Source of the DNA: Prochlorococcus sp. AG-424-P18 | GTDB lineage: Bacteria; Cyanobacteriota; Cyanobacteriia; PCC-6307; Cyanobiaceae | NCBI GenBank assembly: GCA_003213235.1 | Contig: QCNJ01000001.1 | Location: 124,001 to 188,000 of the forward strand | DNA length: 64,000 nucleotides | Direction of reading: 5' to 3' | In this document: positions 22,300 through 32,724 of the stretch, piece by piece | How the letters are laid out: each line of letters opens with the position of its first letter | How positions within the stretch are numbered: the stretch's first letter is position 1 | Program-made: the position numbers and the translations under genes | The notes under the pieces: generated by a model | The model's input: the letters and a program-made list of their open reading frames with translations, nothing else | Databases searched by the model: none | What the model was told of the DNA's origin: nothing

Positions 22300-22950
22300 A
22301 TGAAAAAAAGTTCTTTTAAATTTTGTTGGGAAGATACATTGTTAGAGATGCTTCCTTCAAGAGCGTTATTTCTGCCGGAAACAAAAGAGTTGTTAATATG
22401 CGATATTCATCTTGGGAAAGCTGAGTATTTTCAGCAAAATGGCATACCTCTTACTAATAATTCAGATAAAAATAATTTCGCAAGAATAAAAAAAATAGTA
22501 AAAAAATATAGTCCTGAAAAGTTAATAATATTAGGAGATTTATTCCACAGCAAATATTCAATTGATAAAACTCTTCAAAAAAAAGTTGAGGATCTTCCTG
22601 AATTATTAGAAACTAATGTTGAACTCATCCTCGGAAATCATGATGTAGGTTGTGATATTAAAAATATAAAAATTTTTGACATTAGGAAATCTAAAAATAT
22701 TACATTTAGCCATGAGCCAGTAAATTCAGAAAACAAAAAAACCTTGAATATTTGTGGACATTATCATCCAAAAATCTATTTAAAAAGCAATGGAGATAAA
22801 TTATCTTTTAGATGTTTTGCAATGGATAAGAATAAAAATGCTTTATTTATGCCTGCATTTGGAGACTTAACAGGAGGATATCCCTGCAAAAAGTCATTTA
22901 AAAAATGGGCAATTGTTTCTGAAGAAGAAATTATCGAAATAAAATCTTAA
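22300..22950 (+). CDS. pdeM: Ligase-associated DNA damage response endonuclease (PdeM-like metallophosphoesterase)
   Basis: LLICDIHLGKAEYFQQNGIPL, LGDLFHS, LGNHD; cassette context. Confidence 0.88.
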   Translation: MKKSSFKFCWEDTLLEMLPSRALFLPETKELLICDIHLGKAEYFQQNGIPLTNNSDKNNFARIKKIVKKYSPEKLIILGDLFHSKYSIDKTLQKKVEDLPELLETNVELILGNHDVGCDIKNIKIFDIRKSKNITFSHEPVNSENKKTLNICGHYHPKIYLKSNGDKLSFRCFAMDKNKNALFMPAFGDLTGGYPCKKSFKKWAIVSEEEIIEIKS

Positions 22951-23156
22951 GAAAAATCCTATTGAAGTGACTTAAATTTTTCATTTAGATATACCAATTT
23001 ATACTTAAAAGTCTCGTTTAGTTTTTTTATCAATTAATTTAAATCTGATCAATCTATTTTCTACCAGCAAAATAGATAATAAAAATTTATACAGCTAATG
23101 ACCCTTTCCTTAGCAGACAATACACGTTATAAAAAAAATAAACACATTTTATAGAA

Positions 23157-23459
23157 ATGAAAAAATTAATAGCCTTGATTTTATTTCCATTTCTTGTAAT
23201 TTCATTTGGAGCAAAAGCAAATGATAATTTTTCCGTTGAGATAGAAGCACTTACATTAGTAATGGAACAATATAAGGAAGATAGGCAATCAAGCGTTGAA
23301 TTGGACATAGAAGTTAAAAAGCCAAGTTACATGGCTCTTAAACAAGACGAATGTAATGCCACTGTTGAAGTTACAGAAAAAACAGGCTTAGAGGTTGTAA
23401 ATACTGAATTTTTCGATGTAAATGTCTGCTTGAAAGAAATTTATAAAGTAATCAACTAA
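23157..23459 (+). CDS. Hypothetical secreted protein
   Basis: Signal peptide MKKLIALILFPFLVISFGAKA. Confidence 0.6.
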   Translation: MKKLIALILFPFLVISFGAKANDNFSVEIEALTLVMEQYKEDRQSSVELDIEVKKPSYMALKQDECNATVEVTEKTGLEVVNTEFFDVNVCLKEIYKVIN

Positions 23460-23502
23460 ATAAGCAGGTTATAGAAATATAATAAAAACAAATTAATTTA
23501 AA

Positions 23503-23567
23503 GAGGTCTTTTACTTAAAGAAGGTAAGACCTCGAGACCTAACAGAAAACTTTGGAACGGGTTCTGT
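23503..23567. ncRNA. Candidate structured RNA: two adjacent perfect-stem hairpins
   Basis: GAGGTCTT...AAGACCTC (23503-23533) followed by ACAGAA...TTCTGT (23542-23567) in a gap without ORFs. Confidence 0.3.
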
Positions 23568-23643
23568 ATAACCAATTAATAACTACAATGGATTTGTAGA
23601 GATGTAATTAAAAGTACAAAACCTAAAATTATTTTTAAAATAA

Positions 23644-23790
23644 TTATTTCTTCTTTGATAATGTTTGTGATTCTTCTCTAGACATTAAAGCTTCGATTTG
23701 AGCAAGAACTTTTTGAAGTTCATCCGTTTTTGTAAGAGATGCTTCTGCTACTTCTCTTAATTTTTCTAACTGTTCTTTAGTTTTATCCAT
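23644..23790 (-). CDS. Small coiled-coil hypothetical protein (48 aa)
   Basis: MDKTKEQLEKLREVAEASLTKTDELQKVLAQIEALMSREESQTLSKKK*. Confidence 0.5.
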   Translation of the reverse strand: MDKTKEQLEKLREVAEASLTKTDELQKVLAQIEALMSREESQTLSKKK

Positions 23791-24183
23791 GATAAATAAA
23801 TTAGAAATCAACCACTTTTAAAAATGGTTTTAATACAGATTTTTCACTCCCACACAGATTCATATTCTCTCTTTTTTTTATAAAGTCAAATAAATTTCCT
23901 TTTATTAAGGTTTTATGAGGACTTCCAATTAATTCTTTATTTAATATTGAAACCATAAGATTACCTGAAATAGAAATACTCTTAAATTATGAAGTAAATA
24001 CAGGCAATCCTATTGTTGCAGTTGTTATGAGAGCACCTGCAAAAATCAAGAAAGGTAGAAAAGGGTAGTTTTTCAAAGATAAACTTACTAATTCGAAACA
24101 ACTATATAGGTATTTATACTGTTTGTCTACCCCTTACCTCCCTTAAAGGTAAAATTTTTTCTTCTAAAGGTAAAAATTTAACA

Positions 24184-24993
24184 TCAACCAAATTTACCTG
24201 ATATATATTCCTGAGTGGTTTTTTCTTTTGGAGAGTTAAAAATTTTCTTAGTAGAATCAAATTCGGCAAGATAGCCAACCTTTCCTCCATCACCATCTTC
24301 GTATTCAACTGCATTAAAGAAAGCAGTCATATCACTGACTCTTAATGCCTGCTGCATATTATGGGTAACGATTATTATTGTGTAATTCTTCTTAAGTTCG
24401 TGCATCGTCTCTTCTATTTTCAAAGTAGAGATTGGATCTAAAGCTGAGCATGGCTCATCCATGAGAATTATTTCAGGCTCAATTGCGATGGTTCGAGCAA
24501 TACATAATCTCTGTTGTTGTCCACCAGATAAAGAGTAACCACTATCATTTAATTTATCCTTACATTCACTCCATACAGCAGCTTTTCTCAAGGAACTTTC
24601 CACTAATTCATCCATATCTCCCGTAAAGCCATTGATTCTTGCTCCGAATGCAATATTTTCGTAGATAGATTTTGGAAAAGGATTAGGTTGCTGAAAAACC
24701 ATTCCGATTCTTCTTCTAACTTCAACTGGATCTACTCTTTTGTCATAGATATTAGTTCCATCAAAGAGGACTGTCCCTTTTAACGAACAATTAGGGATTA
24801 AATCGTTCATTCTATTCAAAGCTCTAAGAACGGTTGATTTACCACAACCAGAAGGGCCAATGAGTGAAGTTATATCTCCTGCTTTAAAATTTAAAAAAAC
24901 ATTTTTTACCGCTTCAAAAGTGCCATAACTAATAGAAACATCCTCAAGAGATAAAATGTTTTTCTTTTGCGACTTTTTAGTGTTTTTAATCAT
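24184..24993 (-). CDS. pstB: Phosphate ABC transporter ATP-binding protein PstB
   Basis: [37 protein letters not shown]; start chosen at MIKNTKKS. Confidence 0.96.
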   Translation of the reverse strand: MIKNTKKSQKKNILSLEDVSISYGTFEAVKNVFLNFKAGDITSLIGPSGCGKSTVLRALNRMNDLIPNCSLKGTVLFDGTNIYDKRVDPVEVRRRIGMVFQQPNPFPKSIYENIAFGARINGFTGDMDELVESSLRKAAVWSECKDKLNDSGYSLSGGQQQRLCIARTIAIEPEIILMDEPCSALDPISTLKIEETMHELKKNYTIIIVTHNMQQALRVSDMTAFFNAVEYEDGDGGKVGYLAEFDSTKKIFNSPKEKTTQEYISGKFG

Positions 24994-24994
24994 T

Positions 24995-25894
24995 TCATAC
25001 CCTCTTAGTTTTCTCAGTAAAAGCGGCAAATATCCTTGAAAAAATATTAACTGTTAGTATTGATATGACAAGAATAAAGGAAGCCGCCCAGGCTAGTTTA
25101 TTCTGTGCATCATAAGGTTCAAGGGCAAAATTATATATCAAAACAGCTAATGAGCCCATCTCGTAAAACAAATCTTCAAAACCTACTATGTAGTAGTAAG
25201 AAAATAAAGCAGTAAATATCAAAGGTGCTGTTTCGCCTGCAGCCCTTGCGATTCCAAGCACAACCCCAGTAGCAATAGATCTAAATGCTGTGGGTAAAGT
25301 TATTTTTAATATTGTTGTATACATACTTGCTCCTATGCCTAGAGAAGCATACCTTAATTCATTTGGTACTAACTTTAAACCTTCATCAGTAGTTTTTATA
25401 ACTGTAGGCAACATCAATATTGAAAGAGCCATACCTCCTGCAAAACCACTGTACATACTGCCAAATAAAATTTTTGTTGAAACGATTAAGGCATAAATAA
25501 ATACACCGGCAATTATTGAAGGAACACCAGCTAAAACATTAACTCCGAATCTAATAAATTTTGAAAAAGGTCCTCCGTTTGAATATTCAGCTAGATATAT
25601 GCCACCGCCAACACCTACTGGTATGGCAATAATTGAAGCAATAGTTGTAATAACTAGTGTCCCAATTAATGCAGGATTAATTCCTCCCGCATCTAAATCA
25701 TCTCCAGGAGGATTTGGTTCTAAAGTAAATAATTCTGGTGTGATTTGAGCTCCCCCTTTAATAAGAATATATGTAACCACAAAAATCAAAGGAAGAATTG
25801 CAATGAGTGCACAAAAAACTGATAAAGAAGTAAAGAATTTATCTCCTACATTTCGTGATAGTTTTTTCTGGTAATAAAGAGAATTCATAATCAT
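24995..25894 (-). CDS. pstA: Phosphate ABC transporter permease PstA
   Basis: PstA-like membrane protein, [21 protein letters not shown]; pst operon. Confidence 0.95.
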   Translation of the reverse strand: MIMNSLYYQKKLSRNVGDKFFTSLSVFCALIAILPLIFVVTYILIKGGAQITPELFTLEPNPPGDDLDAGGINPALIGTLVITTIASIIAIPVGVGGGIYLAEYSNGGPFSKFIRFGVNVLAGVPSIIAGVFIYALIVSTKILFGSMYSGFAGGMALSILMLPTVIKTTDEGLKLVPNELRYASLGIGASMYTTILKITLPTAFRSIATGVVLGIARAAGETAPLIFTALFSYYYIVGFEDLFYEMGSLAVLIYNFALEPYDAQNKLAWAASFILVISILTVNIFSRIFAAFTEKTKRV

Positions 25895-26842
25895 CTAATA
25901 TTTGAGACTAAATTTCTTAACTAGCCATTGAGCAAAGATATTAACCACTAAAGATAGGATCATTAGTACAAAAGCCGCATAAAAAAGTGATGAGACCTGA
26001 CTTCCATCGGCTTCACCAAACTGGTTTGCAAGCATAGAAGAGATGGTATATCCAGGAGATAATAGTGACCAACTAAATACATTAGAATTTCCAATAATCA
26101 TCGTGACAGCCATGGTTTCACCCATTGCCCTGCCTAACGCCAATAGAACACCTGCCATAATTCCTGATAATGCCGCAGGCAAAATTACCGAAAATATAGT
26201 TTTCCATCTACTTGCACCAATTCCATAGGAAGCATTCCTAAGCTTTTTGGGAACTTGATTCAGACTATCTCTAGCTATCGAGGTCACTATTGGTAAAAGC
26301 ATTACCACTAAAATTATTATCGCTAAAAGTGAATTCCGACCTGCAGGCTCCGAACTAAATAAAGGAATCCAACCAAAGAATTTATGTAAAAAAACAAAAA
26401 ACTCTCTAAAGAAAGGTTCCATAACAAATATCGCCCATAATCCCAATACGACAGATGGTATAGCTGCTAGTAATTCAACAAATGAACCTACTATTTCTCT
26501 GACAAATTTCGGAACAAAATCCTCTGTAATAAATATCGCAGTTCCAACACCTAAAGGGATAGTAATCAATAATGAAAGAAGAGAAGTAACTAATGTCCCA
26601 TATATTGCTGTAAAAGCTCCATATTCATCTTTTACTGGATTCCATTCAGAAGTTACTAGAAAATTTAAGCCATACCTTGAAAATGATTCAAATGACTGAA
26701 AAAAGACTACTAAAATAATTCCAAAAAGTACTATTGCAACAAGACTAGACAAGGCTAGGGTTGTATTTTTAAAGATTAAATCTATATTTTTTTCAATTCC
26801 GAATCTTTTACGATTCTTGAAAAGAGTTAATTTCTCTTCCAT
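25895..26842 (-). CDS. pstC: Phosphate ABC transporter permease PstC
   Basis: LGRAMGETMAVTMIIGN; pst operon. Confidence 0.95.
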   Translation of the reverse strand: MEEKLTLFKNRKRFGIEKNIDLIFKNTTLALSSLVAIVLFGIILVVFFQSFESFSRYGLNFLVTSEWNPVKDEYGAFTAIYGTLVTSLLSLLITIPLGVGTAIFITEDFVPKFVREIVGSFVELLAAIPSVVLGLWAIFVMEPFFREFFVFLHKFFGWIPLFSSEPAGRNSLLAIIILVVMLLPIVTSIARDSLNQVPKKLRNASYGIGASRWKTIFSVILPAALSGIMAGVLLALGRAMGETMAVTMIIGNSNVFSWSLLSPGYTISSMLANQFGEADGSQVSSLFYAAFVLMILSLVVNIFAQWLVKKFSLKY

Positions 26843-26881
26843 TAAAAAAAGAATATCTCTATAAATCTACTACTAAATGCT

Positions 26882-26908
26882 GTAAAAGACTTTAAGAGGA
26901 CTTAAAGG
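26882..26908 (-). promoter_or_regulatory. Candidate PHO box upstream of pstC
   Basis: Minus strand CCTTTAAGTCCTCTTAAAGTCTTTTACA contains tandem TTAAG/TTAAAG-type repeats about 11 bp apart. Confidence 0.3.
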
Positions 26909-27055
26909 TATATGAAAGTCATGATAATTTGACATCTGTTAAAAATTTAAAGATATATAAATCAAATTATTTTGATATATAAAATTACTATGTATTTATC
27001 GGCATTAAGAACTCAGCTAGAAATTAAAATTCTCAATTAAATATCAACTCTTTAT

Positions 27056-27424
27056 TTAGAATTTAATTTTTGTTTTTACTCTGTTTTTATTTTGAGATTT
27101 GAATTCAAAAATTCCCGTATCAGTAAATATGATCAACTCATCTCCAGATGTTTCTTCAATTGCAATTCCCTCAGACTCTAGATTTTTAACATATACATTA
27201 CCAATAAGTTTTAGAGATTTATCATCCTTGTCAAAAGAAAGCTTGTCTGAATAAGCCTCAAAATTACCACTATTACTCTTAATGACTACATTTCCCTTAG
27301 CTTCTAAATCACCTTCTAAAGTATTTATTTGAGAATCAGATGTAATTGTGTAATTAGTTAATTCCTCCGCAAAAGAAAATTCAGCTAATAGAAATAAAAA
27401 AGATGCAATAAGTACGCTTTTCAT
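27056..27424 (-). CDS. LptA/OstA-like periplasmic domain protein
   Basis: Signal peptide then TITSDSQINTLEGDLEAKGNVVIKSNSGNFEAYSDKLSFD. Confidence 0.6.
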   Translation of the reverse strand: MKSVLIASFLFLLAEFSFAEELTNYTITSDSQINTLEGDLEAKGNVVIKSNSGNFEAYSDKLSFDKDDKSLKLIGNVYVKNLESEGIAIEETSGDELIIFTDTGIFEFKSQNKNRVKTKIKF

Positions 27425-27802
27425 TTACTCCCAACCCTTTTCTGCATTTTTAATAATCCATTTTGCAAGAACCTTATCCTCACCATCCTTCAATTTATTT
27501 TTATAACCCTTCATAAAACCAATCCCTTCATTGGCAATAATTGTTATTGAATTTACATCTGCTATTCCTCTTTTTTTAAGGTCGGAAAGTTTTAATGATT
27601 TGGATCCTTTGAGAACGACTGATCCACCTCTTACATGGCAGCCCGCACAAACATTTCTAAAAATTGTTTCTCCATCTCTAATATCAGAAGCCATTAGATA
27701 TCTATTATGCAAAGAGGTTTGAAAAATAATTATTAAAGTTATTATAGGAATTGCAAATAGAAATTTAAATATTTTCATTTGATTTAATCCACCCACAATC
27801 AA
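27425..27802 (-). CDS. c-type cytochrome (cytochrome c6-like)
   Basis: DGETIFRNVCAGCHVRGG (CxxCH), GFMKGYKNKL. Confidence 0.8.
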   Translation of the reverse strand: MIVGGLNQMKIFKFLFAIPIITLIIIFQTSLHNRYLMASDIRDGETIFRNVCAGCHVRGGSVVLKGSKSLKLSDLKKRGIADVNSITIIANEGIGFMKGYKNKLKDGEDKVLAKWIIKNAEKGWE

Positions 27803-27832
27803 TTTAGCAATTAATTCTGAATCTTGATCTAT

Positions 27833-28888
27833 CTACTTTAATAGCTCTACTGCTACTACAAGATTGCCCAACAGACCGTTCAAAATATTTAGTTGTTCTT
27901 TACTACCAAATGCTATTAAAACCTGACCAGGTTGAAGTATGAAATTACCTCCAGGATTGGTTACTAATTTTTCGTTTTCCTTAATGGCTAATATTTTTGC
28001 ACCACTCTTTTTACCTATCCCAAGTTCCGAAAGTGATCTTTTCTCTGCTGTTTCAAAAAGACTAATATCATTACTTAATTCAAATTCTTCAATTTCACAT
28101 TCACTTCCTGCTAGAAGGTCTAGAAAGTCAATAGCTATTGGTCTTAAAGCCATTGATGCCATTGCTCTTCCTGCAGCAATATAAGGACTTACAACTATAC
28201 TTGCACCAGCCAATCTTAATTTACTTGCAGCTTCTTCAGTTCCTGCTCTTGCAATTACTCTTATAGAACTTCTTATACCTTTAGCACTTAAAACGACATA
28301 TAGATTCGCTGCGTCATTAGGCAACGTAACAACCAAACTCTTACATTTTTCTAACCCTGCAAGTTTTAAAGTCTCATCAAGAGTAGCGTCAGCACAAAGT
28401 ACTTCTAAACCATTTTCTTCAGCAATCTTTTTTCTATCTTCATCACTCTCAACAACGATAATAGGAATATTTTGCGTTTTTATTTGGTAAGATATTTCCT
28501 GTCCTACCCTGCCATATCCACATAAAATTACATGATTTTCCATTTTTCTAAGAATTCTTTTAAAACGTAATTCGTTTACTCTTTGAAAATAGCCGGATTC
28601 GAATAATCTAACAGCTTTTTGAAAGGTAAATTGAATAAAGATCAATCCGCCAACGATTACTAAAACAGTAACAATTCTGCCTTCAGGACTTAAAGGTTGA
28701 ACTTCTCCAAAACCAATAGTGGTAATTGTGATCAGAACCATCCATAAGCAATCACTCCATTCCCATCCCTCTGTTATTCGATAGCCAATTGCACCTAAAA
28801 AAAACAGAAAGAATAAAGAATATATTAGACCAAACCAAGGCCTTAAATAGTCTTTAATAAAATAGAACTCAAATAATCTAAGCTTCAT
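27833..28888 (-). CDS. Potassium channel with TrkA-N/RCK and TrkA-C domains
   Basis: Selectivity filter TTIGFGE, NAD-binding HVILCGYGRVGQE. Confidence 0.9.
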   Translation of the reverse strand: MKLRLFEFYFIKDYLRPWFGLIYSLFFLFFLGAIGYRITEGWEWSDCLWMVLITITTIGFGEVQPLSPEGRIVTVLVIVGGLIFIQFTFQKAVRLFESGYFQRVNELRFKRILRKMENHVILCGYGRVGQEISYQIKTQNIPIIVVESDEDRKKIAEENGLEVLCADATLDETLKLAGLEKCKSLVVTLPNDAANLYVVLSAKGIRSSIRVIARAGTEEAASKLRLAGASIVVSPYIAAGRAMASMALRPIAIDFLDLLAGSECEIEEFELSNDISLFETAEKRSLSELGIGKKSGAKILAIKENEKLVTNPGGNFILQPGQVLIAFGSKEQLNILNGLLGNLVVAVELLK

Positions 28889-29072
28889 ATCCCTTATTAT
28901 CGTTAACTTTTCAAAAATTTCAAAAAAATTTTCTATTATGTTCCTAAAACTATTTATTTATTTTAGTGAAATACATTTTTAGCAGGATAATAATATTTAT
29001 TTTCGTAGCTGTATGCATTAAACAAATGATTACTGTTTCAGGTCTTTTTTAATGCTTCATTTAAAAATTAAT

Positions 29073-29204
29073 TTATGGTTTTACTTGTACTGATTCAATA
29101 AGAAAATCAGAAGCTGCTTTTAACCAATCAGCGACTGTAAGTCGAAGGTCAGGTTGAGAATATACAAGAGCGACAATAATTCCAACTAGGATTATCTTTA
29201 CCAT
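29073..29204 (-). CDS. Small membrane-associated protein (43 aa)
   Basis: MVKIILVGIIVALVYSQPDLRLTVADWLKAASDFLIESVQVKP*. Confidence 0.5.
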   Translation of the reverse strand: MVKIILVGIIVALVYSQPDLRLTVADWLKAASDFLIESVQVKP

Positions 29205-29281
29205 GGCAATTCAAATATTCTTATGAATTAAAGCACAACTATTTAGTAAAAAGAACCTTAAATTTATAAAAAATAGATTAA

Positions 29282-29680
29282 TTAAAATTTCTCTAATTGA
29301 TTAAACAAGTATTCCACTCTTCTTAGATTCACACCTAAATCTGATTGCCCTAATCTTGCTGCAGATCTTATCTGAATAATTCCTTTTGATCTATCTACAT
29401 AACTTCTTACATCAAGCTTTAAAATTTCGAGGTCATCTGGAAATCTAAAAATTAAGCTTCTACAAACACCTCTCCAATAATTTCTACCACTTTCAATAAC
29501 TTCTGTACGAGGTAGACCTTCCGCCAGAGAAACAAGTTGAATAAACTTTTGATCAACATTTATTAGTTTCTTTTCTACTAAGACACTATTTAATGGATTA
29601 GTTATTGGGGCAAGACCTTGGATGGAAGAAACCATATTTTTTAAGAACGTTGTAGATGTTCTAACCGATTTCATACACAA
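29282..29680 (-). CDS. DUF1499 family protein
   Basis: RFPDDLEILKLDVRSYVDRSKGIIQIRSAARLGQSDLGVNLRRVEYL. Confidence 0.75.
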   Translation of the reverse strand: MCMKSVRTSTTFLKNMVSSIQGLAPITNPLNSVLVEKKLINVDQKFIQLVSLAEGLPRTEVIESGRNYWRGVCRSLIFRFPDDLEILKLDVRSYVDRSKGIIQIRSAARLGQSDLGVNLRRVEYLFNQLEKF

Positions 29681-29756
29681 AGTGAGAGAAAAAAGTAAAG
29701 AATTTCCCCATAAATTTGATCTATTTATGAAGATTCCTTATTTTGTGATCAAAATT

Positions 29757-29894
29757 CTAAAATTTGAGATTTTTTATTGTTTTTTTTGATAAAGATGGTT
29801 GCCTACCTTGTTTAATATTTAGTTTCCTAACCCATAAAAAAACTCCCACAAACAAAAAAATTTCAACAATAATTCCAACCTTTATTAAACTCAT
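29757..29894 (-). CDS. Small single-TM protein (45 aa)
   Basis: MSLIKVGIIVEIFLFVGVFLWVRKLNIKQGRQPSLSKKTIKNLKF*. Confidence 0.5.
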   Translation of the reverse strand: MSLIKVGIIVEIFLFVGVFLWVRKLNIKQGRQPSLSKKTIKNLKF

Positions 29895-29986
29895 TTTTTA
29901 CCCTCTTTTTTTGTTGATGCCCCATGTATGGCAAAAAGATATTTGATAACCATTTTTTTAATGAACTTAACGGTTTCATAATCTAT

Positions 29987-30370
29987 TTACTTGCCTTTTC
30001 TCCACAAACTCCTCCCTTTAATGAGATCCTCAATATTTGGCCAAGCTGCTATTAATTCTTTAAGTGCTTTTCTATTAGGAGTATAAAAAACACAAGAAAA
30101 TGCACTTATTACATAAAGTATGAACCACAACTTACTTTCTGAATAAGCTAAAAATAAAGAGAAAAGAAAACTTGCAATAAAGAAGAAGAAAAATGTCCTA
30201 TTAAGTATTTCTAATGGGGTCCTTTTAAGTCTGTAAAATTTAATCTTTTTACTATCTTCTTCAGTATCTTTTTGAAATTTACTTTCGTATGAATTAATTA
30301 TTTCTTCTTCTAGAACTTTTTCATACTCTAAATTATCAATTGGATCGCTTTGATCCTTTTTATTTATCAT
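29987..30370 (-). CDS. Hypothetical membrane protein
   Basis: 127 aa, two TM segments. Confidence 0.6.
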   Translation of the reverse strand: MINKKDQSDPIDNLEYEKVLEEEIINSYESKFQKDTEEDSKKIKFYRLKRTPLEILNRTFFFFFIASFLFSLFLAYSESKLWFILYVISAFSCVFYTPNRKALKELIAAWPNIEDLIKGRSLWRKGK

Positions 30371-30654
30371 TGGTATCTATACAGTACAAATATGGTAACT
30401 AATTTAAGGTACTTTAAAAAGTATCAAATTTTTATCTGTTAACTGGAGCTATACAAACAGATCATGGTTTTGAAAATACTTCAAGATTGTCTTATTTATA
30501 AAAGATAAATTAGTCAAAATATTCTTTTTAATTTTCCCAAATCTTTCGGTCATTTAAAACAATCACTTCTATAAACTTAATAGCATTAATTAAATTGGGA
30601 GGCAATATCTAAATCTAGAGCTAAAATAGTTTAGAGATTTTAATAATAATCTAT

Positions 30655-30966
30655 ATGCAAAGGTATTTGATTTCCTATGAATTTACTGATGGCGAGGATC
30701 AAGAAGAAGGGGCAGAAATGCTAATTAATTGGTATGAATCAGGTGGTCCCCAAAATAGACCTGAAAACTATGAGGTTCATTCTTGGATTTTTATGGTTCA
30801 AAATGGGATTGGACATTCTGTAGTAAGTGCAGATTCTCTTGAGACAATTTGGAAGCAATGGCATCCCTGGAGAAGGTTAATGGATATAAGTATTCAGCCG
30901 TGTATGGATCTTGATGAGACAGTAGGATTATTCAAAAAACAAAAAATGAACACACGGATAGTCTAA
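30655..30966 (+). CDS. DUF3303-like protein
   Basis: MQRYLISYEFTDGEDQEEGAEMLINWYESGGPQNRPENYEVHSWIF...IWKQWHP. Confidence 0.6.
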   Translation: MQRYLISYEFTDGEDQEEGAEMLINWYESGGPQNRPENYEVHSWIFMVQNGIGHSVVSADSLETIWKQWHPWRRLMDISIQPCMDLDETVGLFKKQKMNTRIV

Positions 30967-31059
30967 AAGTATTTGAATTCCATACATAAATTTCTTTTTA
31001 GTAGCACCTAATACTACATACATATCTCACTGCGTTAAAAAGGATAAGATTAATTTTCC

Positions 31060-31254
31060 ATGATGAATGATTCTTATCACATTTACTTCAAAGGAGAAAT
31101 TCTTTTCAAGAATTTAAGTAAAGATGAATTTGAATTTGTTTGGGGAAAACTTTATACATCTTATATAAATGCCCTAAATAAAGAGCTAACCTACGAATTA
31201 ATTAGCGAAAACAATATTATGGAGCCGGCCTTTAACCTTGAGCCATCGTACTAA
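31060..31254 (+). CDS. Hypothetical protein
   Basis: 64 aa ORF. Confidence 0.4.
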   Translation: MMNDSYHIYFKGEILFKNLSKDEFEFVWGKLYTSYINALNKELTYELISENNIMEPAFNLEPSY

Positions 31255-31274
31255 ATCAAGAACTAAATCATTGA

Positions 31275-31517
31275 TTATGAATAAAACAAGAAAAGCTGTC
31301 TCTCTTTTATTTTGATGTGCTCTTTCTCTTCTTTAGTTATATCTAAAGCAATTTTATTTGCCTCAATTTCGACATTCGAACTATAAGTTTCAAAGTTCTC
31401 TTTTTTTTTAAATAGGGCCACAATACCAATATCTGTTATGAACCAAATAAAATGATCAGTTTCTCCAATTGGCTCTTCTTTTAAAGAATCAATAATTAAA
31501 TCACAAGTTGAATTCAT
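31275..31517 (-). CDS. Hypothetical protein
   Basis: 80 aa ORF. Confidence 0.4.
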   Translation of the reverse strand: MNSTCDLIIDSLKEEPIGETDHFIWFITDIGIVALFKKKENFETYSSNVEIEANKIALDITKEEKEHIKIKERQLFLFYS

Positions 31518-31538
31518 CTAATTAATCTGAGAGGGGTT

Positions 31539-31775
31539 TTAATTGCCCCCATTGCAATACCTTACAGCCTCAGAATTGGTGCCACCATCCTCAATTATTT
31601 CTGCAACACATTTATTAAAAAGTTTAGATTCCTTTTTTACTGAACAGAATCCAAAAGCGATTGCAGCTAAAGCTATTGCCGATACGAGACTTGAACCAAG
31701 TTGAATAAAACCATAAGCAAACATAATGTTTTTCTTTCCAGAATATTTTTTTGAATCCTTTTTTTCTTCTGTCAT
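31539..31775 (-). CDS. Hypothetical membrane protein with Cys pair
   Basis: 78 aa, one TM. Confidence 0.45.
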   Translation of the reverse strand: MTEEKKDSKKYSGKKNIMFAYGFIQLGSSLVSAIALAAIAFGFCSVKKESKLFNKCVAEIIEDGGTNSEAVRYCNGGN

Positions 31776-32134
31776 TTTTAATATTTAACTCATACAAACC
31801 TATTTGATTAATCTTGCATTTGGGGAGTGTTGCCATAGAGAAAACCGAATTAAACAATTTTTAAATAGCTATGGCAAAAATTAAAAATTTCAAGTTAAGA
31901 TTGATTTTTCTTCACTTTACTTTTCAATTTGATACATGATGAAGAAAAAACTTTTTTAAGTTTTTTCAACATGAGCTTCTGGTCTAGATATTTTGTCTTT
32001 TTTTAAAAGTAATGATCCCACAGTTATAACAACAGATTATGATCCTTTTTAAACTATATTTTATTTTTTTGATGAAGTATTAATACTTAAAAAATTTTCC
32101 CAGAAAAGCTTGTTTTTGGAATGCTCCCGAAGAG

Positions 32135-32246
32135 TTATCCACTTTTTAAGCATTTTTCAACAGGTTTTTCCACAATATGTTGATTAAATTTGAATTTCTA
32201 TGTGCAAAATAAAATATTATCTTCTTTTAAGAAAAAACTATCCACA
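32135..32246 (+). promoter_or_regulatory. Cluster of DnaA-box-like 9-mers
   Basis: TTATCCACT 32135-32143, TTTTCAACA about 32154, TTTTCCACA 32166-32174, CTATCCACA 32238-32246. Confidence 0.45.
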
Positions 32247-32307
32247 TTTTTTTTTTGGGATCACTAAGATCTCAAGTGTCTTTTAAATAATTCTAAGTAC
32301 AAATTCA

Positions 32308-32433
32308 ATGAATCTAAATGAGACAAAAAAAGATTTAAATCCTGAAATCAAAAAAGAGTTAGAAAAATCTAAGCTTAAAGTTCTTACTAATGAGAATGAT
32401 TTTTTAGTTAAAAACCTCAAAAAGGCTGGATAA
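32308..32433 (+). CDS. Small hypothetical protein (41 aa)
   Basis: MNLNETKKDLNPEIKKELEKSKLKVLTNENDFLVKNLKKAG*. Confidence 0.4.
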   Translation: MNLNETKKDLNPEIKKELEKSKLKVLTNENDFLVKNLKKAG

Positions 32434-32724
32434 TTTACTTGAGCTTAAAATTTTTTTAAAAAACACATTTTCTAAACTTCCTTTCTAGAACAAAATAATA
32501 TTTTCTTGAATGAGCAAAAAACGTTTAAATGTATCAAATATAAAATTTCTATTAAATATACGAATTAATACTATGTGATACCAAACGTATAAAAAATATT
32601 CTAGTTATATTATCAAAATCTCAGTAAGAGATCAGATTAGAAATATAAACAGGAAATCCAAAGTTTTTAAAATTTTTTTTAAATATCTATTTTTTCTGTA
32701 TTAGTTTTTAGTTTCTATATAAAG

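Noticed and set aside
24120-24183. Repeated TAAAGGTAAAAATTT downstream of pstB
   Set aside because: Two short AT-rich copies only; may be a weak terminator or low-complexity
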